Shown piece by piece: positions 1-14,294 of a DNA stretch of 64,000 nucleotides. Where the stretch lies: positions 10,025,823 to 10,089,822 of the forward strand of contig OY718803.1 of assembly GCA_963070105.1 (NCBI GenBank), in the 5' to 3' direction. The stretch's first letter is position 1; each line of letters begins with the position of its first letter. Source of the DNA: Litomosoides sigmodontis (Eukaryota; Nematoda; Chromadorea; Rhabditida; Onchocercidae). The notes below the pieces were generated by a model. The model made no database searches. It saw only the letters and a program-made list of their open reading frames with translations, and was not told where the DNA came from. The position numbers and the translations under genes are program-made.

Positions 1-1534
1 TAAATAAATTTTGATTTTCAAAAGTTTCGTAATATTTGCAAACTTTTTTTTTAAATGTTATCTACGAGGAATAATTAATGAGCTGAAGAAATATGTTTGC
101 TTTACGTCTGCTTGAATTAGCTGAAAGTCGCACTCATCTGAGATCTGAGCAAACATTGCTGAAGAGCAGGCCTTGCAACACGAAATTAATAATACATTGA
201 GCATTATTTCATCCTTTCCCACTTCTTCCTCACACTCGCAACGGAATTGAAATTTTTCATAAATTACAAAAAAAAAAATGAAAGCTAAAAATATCGATGA
301 ACTAAACTGATACTTCGATCAATCGATCACATTAATTACATAGTTGCAAAAAAAAATTGAATAATTTTTGCACCGAATACTCCACTAAATTGATTTGACA
401 TTAAACTTACAATCATTTTTTATGTTCAAATTAAATTTACTTCAATTTTCGTAATTCTTTCCCATTGGCAAAACAAGGAATGTTTGAAAAAACATGTCAG
501 AAAAAGTTGAAAAATCAATTAACTTGTATGATTGTAGAAATTAATGCATTCGATTTCAAGTTCTTTCAACATAATTTCCATTAAATTAAAGTGCAAAAAA
601 GATGAATTTTTATCGAACTTATGAAAGGAGCTGAAAAAGCTAAATTTTAGACTTCAATGCTGAGCAATGGAAATGAAATTAAAATATACAACAGCTAATT
701 CAATTTTTCGCGTTTTTTTTTCGAATTAAAATTTCGTTATTCTAAACGATATATTTGTTAATAATAAATTTTTTGCGAAAAAATTTCCTCGTCCATCACT
801 TCTCATTAACATTAAATTTGAAACATCGGGAAAAAAAGAGTGCCAAAATGTCTGCAAATCAATAAATCGCATCTCTGACCACATGCATTCTCAAATTTTC
901 CAATAATTTTGTTATTGCTATTACTGTGAAATTAAAATTTTGCAATATTTCTTAATGGAAAAAAAGCGAAAAATTAACAAATGGAATTAATTATTGCATT
1001 CGTTTTTTTCTCTCAAATTGTAAAAATACTTCCATTTGTACGATTATTTTTTTTCTTTTCCATTTAAATTTCCTAGCAAAATGTAAGCAAAACCGTAGAC
1101 ATTCAATAAATTCTTCCTTTCTACTTTTTTTTTTTCGTTCCAAAGAAAAAACTTTCAATGCGATAGTTTTGTTTTTTTTTTTTGCAAAAAAAAACGCACC
1201 AAAGAGAGACAGTTTGTTTTTTAACTTTAAATGAAAAAGACGAAACACTGCAAGAAAGAAGGAAGCAAGAAAGTTTATGCGATACCACTAACATTTGATA
1301 AAACGTTGTCAATTGAAGTGATAAACGAAAGAATGCGTGGGTGGAAGGAAAATTTACGTTTATTGTTTGCCGCAGCACATGTAGCTAGCACTGAAAGGAA
1401 AGAAAAGAGGACACTTAAAAAGTAATCAAAATATTGATAGCACTACCTAAATTAACTAAATTTAAACTTTGATCACAATATTTTTAAATTTATTTTTCTG
1501 AAGATATCACTGGTTTTCAAATTATTGCAAAATA

Positions 1535-1586
1535 AAGAGAGAGAAAGAGAAAGAAAGAGAAGAGAAAGAGAGAGAAAGAGAAAGAT
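1535..1586. repeat. GA-rich microsatellite
   Basis: An imperfect purine run made of GAGA and AAAGAGA units. No coding or regulatory role is visible. Confidence 0.8.
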
Positions 1587-4133
1587 TAAGCTGCTTTAGG
1601 AAAAAAAGGACTAAGAAAGGTTGTTTGATTGTGATATGAAAAGAATTTTAAGCGAAGATTGTTGAAATTCATGTGTGAAATGATAAGCGGCGGTAAAGAT
1701 CAATGAATTGCAATCATTTCTTTGATGTCGAAATTCTTCCGCAAAATCGATCGATGATAAAAGATATTTTTTAATTACAGCGTAACTGAATTTATCTTGA
1801 AATGTTTTTTTTTTTTTAGAATTTTCATTTACATCACACATCATTGATGTACCACATCTTTTTTTGGGGTCAAATTATTTAGAAGTGAAAAGATTTCAAA
1901 AATATAGTGAAGTGGCCGGAACAGTCCTTCCTAAATGTACTCCTATTGCTTAGCAATTAAGATTCATCTATTCCACCAGGTATATTTCACTCCTGCAATT
2001 TACGCTTTCAGCGTTTTCGTTCAAAAAAACAGCAAACTGAACGTTAAATGTGTTTTAAAATTTAAATCTTTAATATTTTAATGTTTTATTTTTTCCATAA
2101 CTGTTGGAGAATTGCGCAAAAAAAAAAAGAGGAAAGGCATGATTACTTACAGCTGTTTTGCGTTAGAGGAAAAAAGTGGGAAACGATAACTTGATATGGT
2201 AATTTTACTAATTTTAATTAAGAAATGAAAAAAAAGGTTGCAAAAAAAAAGGTAAGTTTTTAATGGACAAAGTAAATAAGGACATTTAAGGCGTGTGGAA
2301 GTTATCAGTTCCTTTGTGATAATCGAAGGAAATTTTTTCCATAAGTTATGATGTCTAAGTGGAATTGCAATTATTCGTAGAAGAATTTTCATCAAATATT
2401 AGTAGCTCAAAGTGCAAATAAAATATTTGAAAAAGAAAAGTAAACTTTTCCAAACATTCGTTTCATTTTTCTTTGCAATAATTTGACATTTCACACGGAT
2501 GAAATGTGATAGTTGTGAAATGCCAAGAGGAAAAAAGGAAGGAAAGGTTGACTGACCGACCTATTAGAGAAAGTTCAAATGCTATCAAATAACGCATTAA
2601 AAAAAAAAGAGTGAAAATGAGTTTCAGATTAAAATTATTGAGATTATTCAACTGAAACAAATTCTTATTAAAATAATTTCCACTGCAAAATGGCATATTT
2701 ATTTTCACATTAAATTTAAATGAAAAAAAGATTGTTTTTTTTTCCATTTAAATTTAATGCGATCTAAATGAGAATGTTACAAGTGAGGAGTGGATGTTGT
2801 TGCAACAAACAGCTACAGCTTACTGTATTATTTTTTCCAATGCATTATTTTACTGTAAAAACTAACTGCAAAGGGAAAATAATACTTGCTTGGCTAAATT
2901 ACTGTAAGGGTTATTTATATTAATATGCAAAAAAATTCCTTATTCCAATGAACACTGTACGAACTGTCGAAGCTGTTATGCGATATTTTAGTAGTAATAA
3001 TTGCTGAAAATATTTGCATCATTGTAAGAGAGATTTAGAAATTGTCGCCTTCTTCATCTACAAACTTTTTTGCTTCTTTTTTTTCTGTTAGTTTCCAAAA
3101 TTTTCATTTGGAAATTCGGCGACAGTTATGCATAAATTTGGTGCAAATTTTTTGTGCAAATCAAAAATTTGCATATTGAATGTAGCAGCCGTTTCCTCTC
3201 TCGCAGCACACTTATTTGAGATGATTTAAACGCCGGAAAATAAACATTTTTTTCTTCTGAAATATCAAAAATGCGCAAAACTCTTTCCTCTTATGCAAAA
3301 ATTTCAAATTTCATTTGAACAAAAAAAAAAATTGGACAATTTCCTTTTTAATTCGATAAACAAAAAAAAACTTCAAAATTTATTCAAAACTTTTCGTAAA
3401 GTTTGTTGAATCACCAAAATCGAAGTGCTAGTGCGATAATTTCAGAGACGAAAAAAAAAGAGGAAAGGTAGGAAAAGGGAGGAAGAAAAGAGAGAGGGAA
3501 ATAAATGATGAAAAAAAAAATGTAATGCAAAAAAGAAATGCTAAAAGCTTTTGTTACGAAATTATTCATCGATAAAATCATCCTCCCCTCCATCTTTTCT
3601 GCTGTAAAAAAATACGAATTTAATCTTAATTTGATTTCGAACTCACATTTCATTTTTAACTTTCATCCTTCAACTGTTTATTTCATTGGATGAAAGTTAG
3701 CTGGAAAGTTTGATGAGGACGAAAGGTATTGATGATTAGTTCAACAAAGCGGTGCGAAATGTCAACACTCAGACTGTTCAAATAAATTCACCGAAAAGCT
3801 TAAAGTGATTCGCTGTGCGAGAAAGAGCAAATAATTTCATCGTGCAAAACCAAAACATTTGATAAATTCAACTGTACTGATTTAATCACAATAAATAGTC
3901 GATTAATTAATTGAGTACATCGATGAGCGAATAATTGTCTGTAGAAATAAATGATGCGCAAATTGAATAGTTGTTAGTTAATTAACTCTTGTTAATTAAT
4001 AAATAGCTATTTGATTAATTCATTAAAATCGGTATTGATTCTAATAGAACGTAGCGTTACTCTGATTGATAATGTCTATACGATTACTTTGATTGATAAA
4101 GTCAATAGTTTAAGACGTGATGGTCTCCGTCAA

Positions 4134-4170
4134 ATTTGCATATCATCATCTTCTCTCACCTAATTTGCAT
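4134..4170. promoter_or_regulatory. Paired octamer (POU-type) motifs
   Basis: Two identical ATTTGCAT octamers, each extended to AATTTGCATATC, start at 4,134 and 4,163, 29 bases apart and in the same orientation. ATTTGCAT is the reverse complement of ATGCAAAT, the classic Oct/POU binding site. The sites lie about 1.8 kb beyond the upstream end of nothing obvious but inside the possible downstream intron of the Ly6-like gene. Function is inferred from motif identity only; AT-rich DNA makes single hits common, but an extended duplicated pair is less so. Confidence 0.35.
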
Positions 4171-5211
4171 ATCGTTCACTGTATCGTAAGACAATAAACA
4201 TTATCGTTGGGCTTTATCAATTCATTTAACAAAAAGAAGCGTAAGTGAGACAAACGCATTCATCTCTATCAACACAAGAAATGCACAAATTATGCATTTT
4301 TCGCCGCTAAGTAATTTGTCATTTTTTTATTGCTAATTGAATTCAACTGCCTAAATTCAAATTGAAATTCTGATTTTTTTGATTAATTAATTGAATTCTC
4401 GTTTCGCATTACTAAATATTTTGGGTTTGTTCACTTAAGAAATCAGTACGAATCATTTTAAATCAACGAAAATTACATTCCTTTCCTTTTTGTATTTATA
4501 ATTTTAACGATTAAAATATAAACGTTTAACTCTTTCAATGTCACAATTTTACTTGACACTTCACTTCAACGGACAAAAAGTGTTCGTAAACAAGCAAACA
4601 TTTCATATACGAATGCATGAAATGGAATAATGACGATACCGAATAACTTATTTGAATTTTAAATTATTGATAGTCAAATTGAATTTTAGATAAAAATTGA
4701 ATGAATTTTATCACAACAGAAGAAGTGTAAAATAAAATCATTTTGTTGAATAAAAAGGAATAATAATTTTATCTGTAATAATCTCACAATAAAAATTGTT
4801 CCTCCCAATTTCTTTTCTTTTTTAATAAATTTTTTTTAAAGTAAACGACGAATAATTGTTAATGTAAGTAAAAATTAATGTCATTACTCTGCCGTAAAAA
4901 TGATAGCTTAAGTAAGTGCAAGCATAAACTCAAAAAAATTATTTATTAATTTTTAACCTTTTTATGCGTCAACAATTATATGAATAAAAAAAAATTTTTT
5001 TTAAAAAGAACCACATATCTAAAATTTTACTGCCAAGTCAATTATCTATTTACGCAGCAATTTCTTTTTTACACACAAAAGCCTGTTAATTTTATCTATG
5101 CATTATATGAAGTCAAAAAGTTTTTTTTTTCAAAAAAAAGTCCAATTTCGAGATAAATTTTAAATTTGAGAAATTAAAAAAAAAAATAAAGGAAAGAGAA
5201 AAGAGGAAAAC

Positions 5212-5958
5212 TCACTTCTCATCTAGCGCATATTCACCACTCTCAGAAATTATTTCCGCAATTACAGTTGGCGATGAATTCTCCCGTTGCGGTGTGAGTT
5301 TGATCTTTTCGGCGACATCAACCTCAATGGCTGAATTAATTTTCCTCCTCATTGATTGCTTATCATTTGATTCAGCTACCGATTTCATCGTTGTAGCGAT
5401 CGCATCAAATGACTGTATCGGATTCATCCTCGTTCGTGCTAGCTGCTTTAAGTTTGACTCAACAGTAATTTTTTCATTTTGTAAATTAGAAATAGAATTA
5501 GCAAGTGATGACGATGATGATGATGATGATGATAGTGATGACGATAGCGATGATGATGATGATGATGATAACGATGATAATGGCGGTGATTGTAATTCAT
5601 CAGAATTATCAGTGGATTCATCAACATCAAATAATTCTGCTTCTAAATCAGCGTTACAAAAATCCATCTCTCGACACCAACATGCTGTTGTGCTGCCAAT
5701 TACATGGCAATACGTGTCGTTTGACGTTCGACGAATTAACACGCATGCAAAAATTGTTTGACGTGCGTGTCGTAATGCACCACATGCTGCACGTTTTCCG
5801 TCACGATTATGTATGTCACAAAAGTTACCGGTGCACTGTGACACTCCACGATTTGCATTACATTTGCAGCGTAATGCGTGAGATTGTTGGACGTGAAGGA
5901 TGAAAGAGATGATTAGGAAGGAATAGGTTGTTGTCGAAAGTGAGTAGCTGTACCACAT
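5212..5958 (-). CDS. Secreted ten-cysteine Ly6/three-finger-like protein
   Basis: Starts at an ATG and runs 248 codons to TGA. Residues 1-28 form a signal peptide (hydrophobic core about 12-23, likely cut after SHA). The mature N-terminus holds ten cysteines at 31, 33, 42, 47, 59, 72, 84, 93, 95 and 101, ending in the Cys-Asn signature, which is the layout of Ly6/uPAR three-finger domains. Nematodes have many such divergent genes, often GPI-anchored at the cell surface. Residues about 120-155 are nearly all Ser, encoded by a TCA/TCG microsatellite, followed by a charged tail. The ORF tail has no hydrophobic GPI signal. However, GTGAGT, a perfect splice donor, starts at 5,215 (reading down), one base before the stop codon's T, so the coding exon may really end at 5,216 and continue into an unseen anchor exon. 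Exact family member and partner are not recognised. Confidence 0.8.
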   Translation of the reverse strand: MWYSYSLSTTTYSFLIISFILHVQQSHALRCKCNANRGVSQCTGNFCDIHNRDGKRAACGALRHARQTIFACVLIRRTSNDTYCHVIGSTTACWCREMDFCNADLEAELFDVDESTDNSDELQSPPLSSLSSSSSSSLSSSLSSSSSSSSSLANSISNLQNEKITVESNLKQLARTRMNPIQSFDAIATTMKSVAESNDKQSMRRKINSAIEVDVAEKIKLTPQRENSSPTVIAEIISESGEYALDEK

Positions 5959-5960
5959 TG

Positions 5961-6012
5961 ACTGATAGTAAGTAAGTAAGTAAGTAAGTGAGTAGGTAAG
6001 TAGGTAAGTAAT
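5961..6012 (-). promoter_or_regulatory. Splice acceptor just upstream of the Ly6-like start, built on a (CTTA)n repeat
   Basis: Read on the minus strand, a CTTA/CCTA tetranucleotide repeat (5,966-6,012) runs into TATCAG, with the exon starting at 5,961 and the ATG two bases later at 5,958. The repeat supplies the pyrimidines of a 3' splice site. Because no upstream exon is visible, this is a good candidate for a spliced-leader trans-splice site, but cis-splicing to a distant 5' UTR exon is equally possible. Confidence 0.45.
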
Positions 6013-8769
6013 AAACAGTTCGATATTTTGCTAGCAATCTAACAATGCGAGCAATTTCACTAATTCTTTCTTTGTTTGTTTAGAATTTAGAAAATGAAGT
6101 ATCACTTCATCAGCTAATAAGCACTTTTACAACAAAAAAAAAGGAAAGAAAAACTACTAGAAAAAACTAGAATTTCAACAATTTTTAATAAATTACGCAC
6201 GCGTACGCACACCCATATTGATACACGCACATTCACGCATACACGCACACGTATCCATTAACTGATCATTTAAGCGATCGATTAATTTAATAGCCAATTA
6301 CTCGGATAAATTATGGAAGAATAGATAATAGTTGAATAGTGCATGTGATAGGAACACCTGGGCGCAAGGCTATTTTATTCAAATTGGTTGAATAATCAAA
6401 TGTTGCCTGCAAATAATAAATTTTAAAGTTTTCTCTTTTTCTTGAAAATTTTAAAACAAAAAAGAAAAATTGTGCAAAGACATTAAACATTATTGAACAA
6501 AAGCACATTTCATTTTTAAATTGAAAATTATTGAATTGGAATTTTTCTAGAAATATATTTTGATCAATGTTATTTCAAATAACATTAATCAGTCACCACT
6601 CAAAATCAATTTGTGCAAAAAAATTTGAAGTGCAAAAAATGTGGAAGATCACAGTGAGATATTATAAAATATTAGCGGAACACATCTGGCGCAAATTGCG
6701 CTTTTTTTAAAAAAAATTAAATTGAACTTTTAAACTTCACATATTAAATATTTCGTAGCAAAAATAAAACGAAATAAAATTAAAATTTAAACATCAAGTC
6801 TCATTACACACGCACTAATTTTCACATTTACTTTCATATGAAGTTGCAAAATATTTTGTGATATTAAAACAGTGAAAAAGTTTACTAATTTAACAAAAAT
6901 TACATAAATCATTGGAAAGTAAAGCAATATCAATTAAATTTTTACAAAAAAAGTTTCACAATAAAATTATGCTAATTAAAGTGAATTTTTTAACTTGAAA
7001 ATTTTATCAAATAAATAATTAGCAAGACGAGAAGTTGAAAGATTTAGAATGCAAAAGATAGACGAGCAATGTGATGTGATCAAAGGATGGACGAAACGAT
7101 TTTGGCATTTGAAAAATTAATTCGTTTCCGACAGCAACTGTCGATCCGACGAGGGGAAGTAGTGGAAATGAAAAGTTTCAACGATTATCATTTGAAGGAT
7201 TGGACTATTAGGAAACCAATAAAAAAATGACAAATAGTACGACAAGTGTGAAATGAAATTTGCTTCGCTTCCTTTTTTGCAAATGAAATTTTAAAATTTC
7301 CCATTTTAAGCGTTTTGCAAGTGTGCCTAAGTGCTTTTCTCGTACGATTGTTAGCTTTACGTCAATTTTTAACATAACTTTTTCTTTCATTCTTTCTGTA
7401 TTTGAATTAATTTTAACGAAGAGAAAAGAATGTGTTGCAAAATGTGTATTAATTTACTTATTATCTAAAGTTATAAGAGTGAAAAGAATTACAAAAATTA
7501 AATTAACTTTTAACTATTTGAGCTTAATGAGTGAGAAATAATTTACTGCAGCTTACTACTACTACTACCACCAATGAAACGATGGTAGCTTAATTAATCA
7601 ATGAACCAAACTGTAGAAAGAAGTACAGTTGAAACTGGAGTGCTATGGTGAAAAGTGTCCGATTAGCGCCTGAAGTAAATTCGTCAACTGCGCTTATATC
7701 GAGAGCACTGATAGGGTGGAGTCGATCGAGGAAGCGCCATTTGCTAATTATTCATACAGCGCTAAATGCGCCAAATGGGTGGGATTAGTGGTTTTATTTG
7801 ATTTTCACCTAAACCGATTTACTACGTAAGCCTTGCGCATCGGAACGACTGATTCGCCGCTGAGCGATGGGAGTAGGCGCAATTGTTGTTGGGTAAACAG
7901 AATGGTAAGGTAAGATGGGGAAAGAAAGGACCGGATGGATAATAGTGAGATTAATTTGTGAGATTGTTTGGATAGAGCTAGTTCAATCGAAGGATTGCGC
8001 CACCACAGTTTCACGTACGACACAAACGTAAGTAAGAAGTGATAGCGCAAATTGCAATACACATATTTTTCAAAGTTTTCTAATAGCTCAAAATGAAAAA
8101 TTAATAGAGAAATGAAATTGTTTAGCAAACAGATAAATACGATATTATTGACATTTATGGCGCAATGCAAATATTACTACTTAATTATAGGACTTTTGGT
8201 TTTGAACGCTAAATGCTATATGCAATGATAAAACTGAAAAATTATGCATAAATTAATTTCAACAATTCACTCAGCTAAGGTTAAGCTTAAGGAAGTGATC
8301 ATATGAAAGGAGGAGAGATGAGCAGGTGAAAAGAAGGCAACGAAAGAGGAAAACTATTAATTATTGCAAAAATGTTGAATTTAACGGAAGCAAAATTTCT
8401 TGCCATAATTGACATATGCAAGCAATCACTAAATTTAATAATTAAAAAAAAAAAGCAGAAATGTGAGCAAAACAAGTAAACAAGCAAATGACAAAGAAAA
8501 AGTGAACGAAGGAATGAAATTACAAATTTATGGAAGTCATCTGACGTTAGAATGCAATTGAAAAAATTAGCTAAAGAATTGGAAATTTGAAAAAAAAAGA
8601 GAAATTTTTTCCAAACTATCAGGGTGGTGGTGCTAATTAATGCGAAAATTTATTTTAAAGTGCACCGAAAAAAAAAACATGCGGTGAAATGAAATTAATG
8701 AAAGCGAACAACAATTGTCGTTTTTTGTTTCATTTTGTTACATAATTTTTTTATGTGATATGGTGGGTG

Positions 8770-8821
8770 GTGTGTCTGTGTGTGTGTCTGTGTGTGTCTG
8801 TGTGTGTGTGTGTGTGTGTGT
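8770..8821. repeat. (TG)n microsatellite
   Basis: A TG dinucleotide array interrupted by a few TCTG units. Confidence 0.9.
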
Positions 8822-9781
8822 GATTTGTAGAGTTGATAGAGTTGCAATATTTAACAAGCAAAATAAATTTTCAAATGAAAAAGGGAATTGCATTTTTCTT
8901 TTCCTTTTTGTTATTCAAAAAAAAAATATACAAGTGGCGCGCGATACGATGAATGCAAACTTGGTAGCATTTGAGCAATTTGTTTAATTTCAAATATTGC
9001 ATTTTAATATTTGATAAATTTTACACTTTCAACTACAACGACTTTTATTTTTTTTCAATTCCAATGCCATTTCAGTTATACTATTTCAATCATTCGTAAA
9101 TTAGCTGGAGATTTTGATTGAAAATGAAATTAATGTGGAAATTAACTTTCCGAAATTCAAATATTTCATCTCACCGATTTGCAGTGAATTCAGATAAACG
9201 ATGAAAGTGAGTAAAATTAGGATAGACAGTTAAAATTTTTCGAATTCAAACTTCAGTAAATGCTGGGGAAACTATAGCTTAACGCTATTTATGTGCGGTT
9301 AATTGAAATTTTTGGAGGAACAAGAGGAAAAAAGGTGAACAATTAGCTGATGACATGGTTAAATGAATAGCATTGCTATGCAGCAAATGCAGTTAAATTG
9401 AATTTCGATAAAATTAAACTCAGTGAATTGGTTTAGTAACTTTCCGATTAAATCCAACAAATATGTAAAAATTCATTGATAAATTCATAATTGAGGACTA
9501 AATTTTAGCACTTGAGAAATATTAACCATTCGTATGCATATGATTAAATGATGAATGTACGCATTTGTCATCATCTCTCAAATACACCATTTCCATCACT
9601 AAATGACAAAATTTCAAATTTTCAAAATCTCATCAAAATGTTCACAGTACGTGCTTCTCCATCATTCCCAGAAATAATAATGATCAAGTGACGGAATACA
9701 TAACGATATCAATCTACACGTTTTTTTCACTTTCATTTCTAAAAAAAAAAAAAATTCCTCATTCCTATCGCTCTCTGGTTC

Positions 9782-9827
9782 CTCCTCTCTCTCTCTCTCT
9801 CTCTCCCTCCCTCCCTCCCTCCCTCTC
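9782..9827. repeat. (CT)n and (CCCT)n pyrimidine microsatellite
   Basis: A CT dinucleotide run passes directly into CCCT tetranucleotide units. Confidence 0.85.
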
Positions 9828-10003
9828 TCGTTTCTGCTAGCAAATGATTTCGATTCGACGTTGTTGCAGAAGAAGGAGCTTGAACAATGGTTGTGATGAT
9901 CTGGAAAGTGCTGTCGGATGAAGCAATTCGTCTCTTTCTTTTCTTTTTTCCTTTTTTTTTTAGCAAAAGCAAAATGAGCGAAAAGAAAAAAAAGGCATAA
10001 AGG

Positions 10004-10006
<3 letters not shown>

Positions 10007-10036
<30 letters not shown>
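10007..10036. repeat. (AG)n microsatellite
   Basis: A clean AG dinucleotide run. It and the CT tract about 200 bp upstream are complementary and could pair in single-stranded nucleic acid. Confidence 0.85.
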
Positions 10037-10042
<6 letters not shown>

Positions 10043-11778
10043 ATAAAGACATCTGTCGGTGGAAATAATTTCGTTGAAATATACATGAAAGAAGCTGCTC
10101 AGTAGTCGCTGGTCACTTCACTTGCATCACTATCATTATCATATCAGTTCAACTGTAGTGAGTAACCGTAGAGGCGATCTAATGGTGTGCGAGTGGATGG
10201 CCATATATTTAAACTACCATATAGCCGACTGATAATAAATAACATTAATTGCAGGAATTAATTACGGTAAAACAGTTGCAGTAATTAAATTAATTACAAT
10301 GATACTAACAATTGTTGTAAAAAAGTAGTGAAAACAATAAGCAGTAAGGAGGTAATTTACATTTATTAATTTGTTGAAAATTTATGGCTAATTTATAGCC
10401 TAAATGTTTCATTGCTATAAATTTGCTTGAATTTTATTAATTAGTCAATTAAACCAAATTTCAACTTCAAAAGGAACATATCTAAATTAATTAAAATTTT
10501 TTGTAATTATCAAATTTTTAAGTAACCTTCTGCGCATTTACCATACGGACAGAATTTATCGTTACATCGGCACTCGTTACTAATTGATTAATTAGTTTAT
10601 ATATTTATTCATTATAATGAGAAGGCATTATCACAATCACAACCGTATAATTCAAGTTGAAATTTGAAAATTAACAAACATCTGCCAATTGTTCATTGTC
10701 GGCCAACCACGCAATTCGCAGTTATTCAAAAATTTTTCCGTTTATCACTTGTCAAATTTCAAACTGTCAAGAAATGGAATGTACGAGTTGACAATGCTCA
10801 CATTGCATTTTATCTTCACTATTGTCTTAGTGAATGTGGAAAAATAGAAATCCATAAAATTTTTATGACTCATTGAGTAAATAAAACTGTTGAACTTTTT
10901 TTTCCAATTTCGTAAAAAAATCAAAATTCGATGAGTGCATGCAAAAGTATTTTTTTTTTGCTGACATATATACATACAATAAAAAACGATTGATTATTTC
11001 TCGTCGAAAATTTAATAAAAAAAATGTTTTTTTTTGGGAGAATTAAATATAAATTAGTTAACATTTATTCTCATAAATGATTTCATTAATTCGCTATAAG
11101 CAAATTTTAATGATGGCTATGTTTGTTTGCCTTCCTTATTATCATATTAATTTTCAAAATTTCTATTGGACAATTTGTTTCTATTGAAAATTTCAACTGC
11201 ATGAATTGAAAGCATTCGCTATATAAATTATTTTATAATATTTGTTTAATGTCATATCCAAAAAAATCAGTAAAGTAGCACACATCGTTGTGTAAAATTG
11301 GAATCTAAATTATTGGACAGTTTAACCTCTAATTTTCTTAATTTCTAAAAAATTCAAAAAACATGCTTGTAGACATTTAAGAAAATTTTCTACCATATGT
11401 GTCACGTACGTTTGCCACATTAATTAACAAGTAATATTTAATGTTGAACGCTTCAGTTCTCAAATATATGGGAATTACCTATTAAATAAATGTATATAAA
11501 ACATTTTAATTTTGCCTTAATTTACCGGTTAAATTTAAATCGCTTTCATCTAAAATTACACAAAGTTTACGGCAAATAATAATTCAAGAAATGAACTGCA
11601 CGAATATTTCCAGCATTTCGGAAATGCCTCATGGCGATTGTGCGGTGTGTTGCAACGAATGCTAATATCAAATTAAATTAAAAATTAATTATATATAAAC
11701 TTATATCATAGCTTATTCTGCAAGTATGCTATTGCTTAATTTCATATAAAAATACACGGGCTAACATAAAATTTTCAG

Positions 11779-11950
11779 TTCAACGCTCGTTACTTCACGT
11801 TTCTCTGATAAACAAAATTTCACGTTTTTTCCTTCATCGATCTTTCGATGAAGTCGAACCTCTGAATTCAGTGACAACAGGTTTCCATCTAGCGTCGCAG
11901 TTGCAATTCATAGTAACTTTGTCGTATAAAATCATTTCATCACATTTCCT
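11779..11950 (+). other. Possible orphan exon with good splice sites
   Basis: This 172-base segment is bounded by a strong acceptor (ATTTTCAG ending at 11,778) and a perfect donor (GTAAGT at 11,951). One frame is open throughout (57 codons, entry after two bases); the other two contain stops. It also contains a perfect 9-bp hairpin (11,832-11,853). It lies upstream of the 14.3-kb secreted-peptide gene on the same strand, with the giant TTA array between. Joining it to that gene's first exon as coding sequence gives an immediate stop, so it could only be a 5' UTR exon there. No protein family is recognised. It may be a chance combination. Confidence 0.25.
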
Positions 11951-12069
11951 GTAAGTATGCGAAAATTTTTTACAGTACACTGCCCCTTACTATTATTACT
12001 TTTACCATTTTTATCGCAATCGCTACTACCACCACTATTGTTTTAAAAATTTTATCATTATTATTATTA

Positions 12070-14288
<2,219 letters not shown>

Positions 14289-14294
14289 TTTTAG

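Larger units (their letters stand above)
1..5211. other. AT-rich non-coding stretch before the Ly6-like gene
   Basis: I see no convincing gene here. The short open frames are low-complexity Lys/Phe/Asn products of A/T runs and lack supporting splice sites. The stretch holds a purine (GA) microsatellite near 1,535-1,586 and several ATTTGCAT octamers (3,012; 3,167; 4,134; 4,163). If the minus-strand Ly6-like gene uses the strong donor at its 3' end, part of this region would be its intron. Confidence 0.6.
6013..11778. other. Non-coding stretch with microsatellites
   Basis: No gene is convincing. The region contains a stretch of higher GC at about 7,620-8,060 with a 121-codon minus-strand frame that lacks an ATG, (TG)n at 8,770-8,821, (CT)n/(CCCT)n at 9,782-9,827 and (AG)n near 10,007-10,036. 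Another complex, less AT-rich patch at about 10,090-10,210 could be regulatory. Confidence 0.5.

Noticed and set aside
5294..5903. Long plus-strand frames opposite the Ly6-like gene (155 and 132 codons)
   Set aside because: They are shadows of the real minus-strand gene and the GAT repeat. Only the minus strand gives a signal peptide and ten ordered cysteines.
7805..8170. 121-codon minus-strand frame in a GC-richer patch
   Set aside because: It begins at TTG, shows no domain and has no clear splice partners. The patch is more likely regulatory.
9739..10086. 115-codon frame with Leu-Ser and Arg-Glu runs
   Set aside because: Generated by the CT/AG microsatellites at its two ends.
11591..11665. 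24-codon Cys-rich small ORF ending DCAVCCNEC
   Set aside because: Too short to support, with no signal peptide or conservation evidence available.
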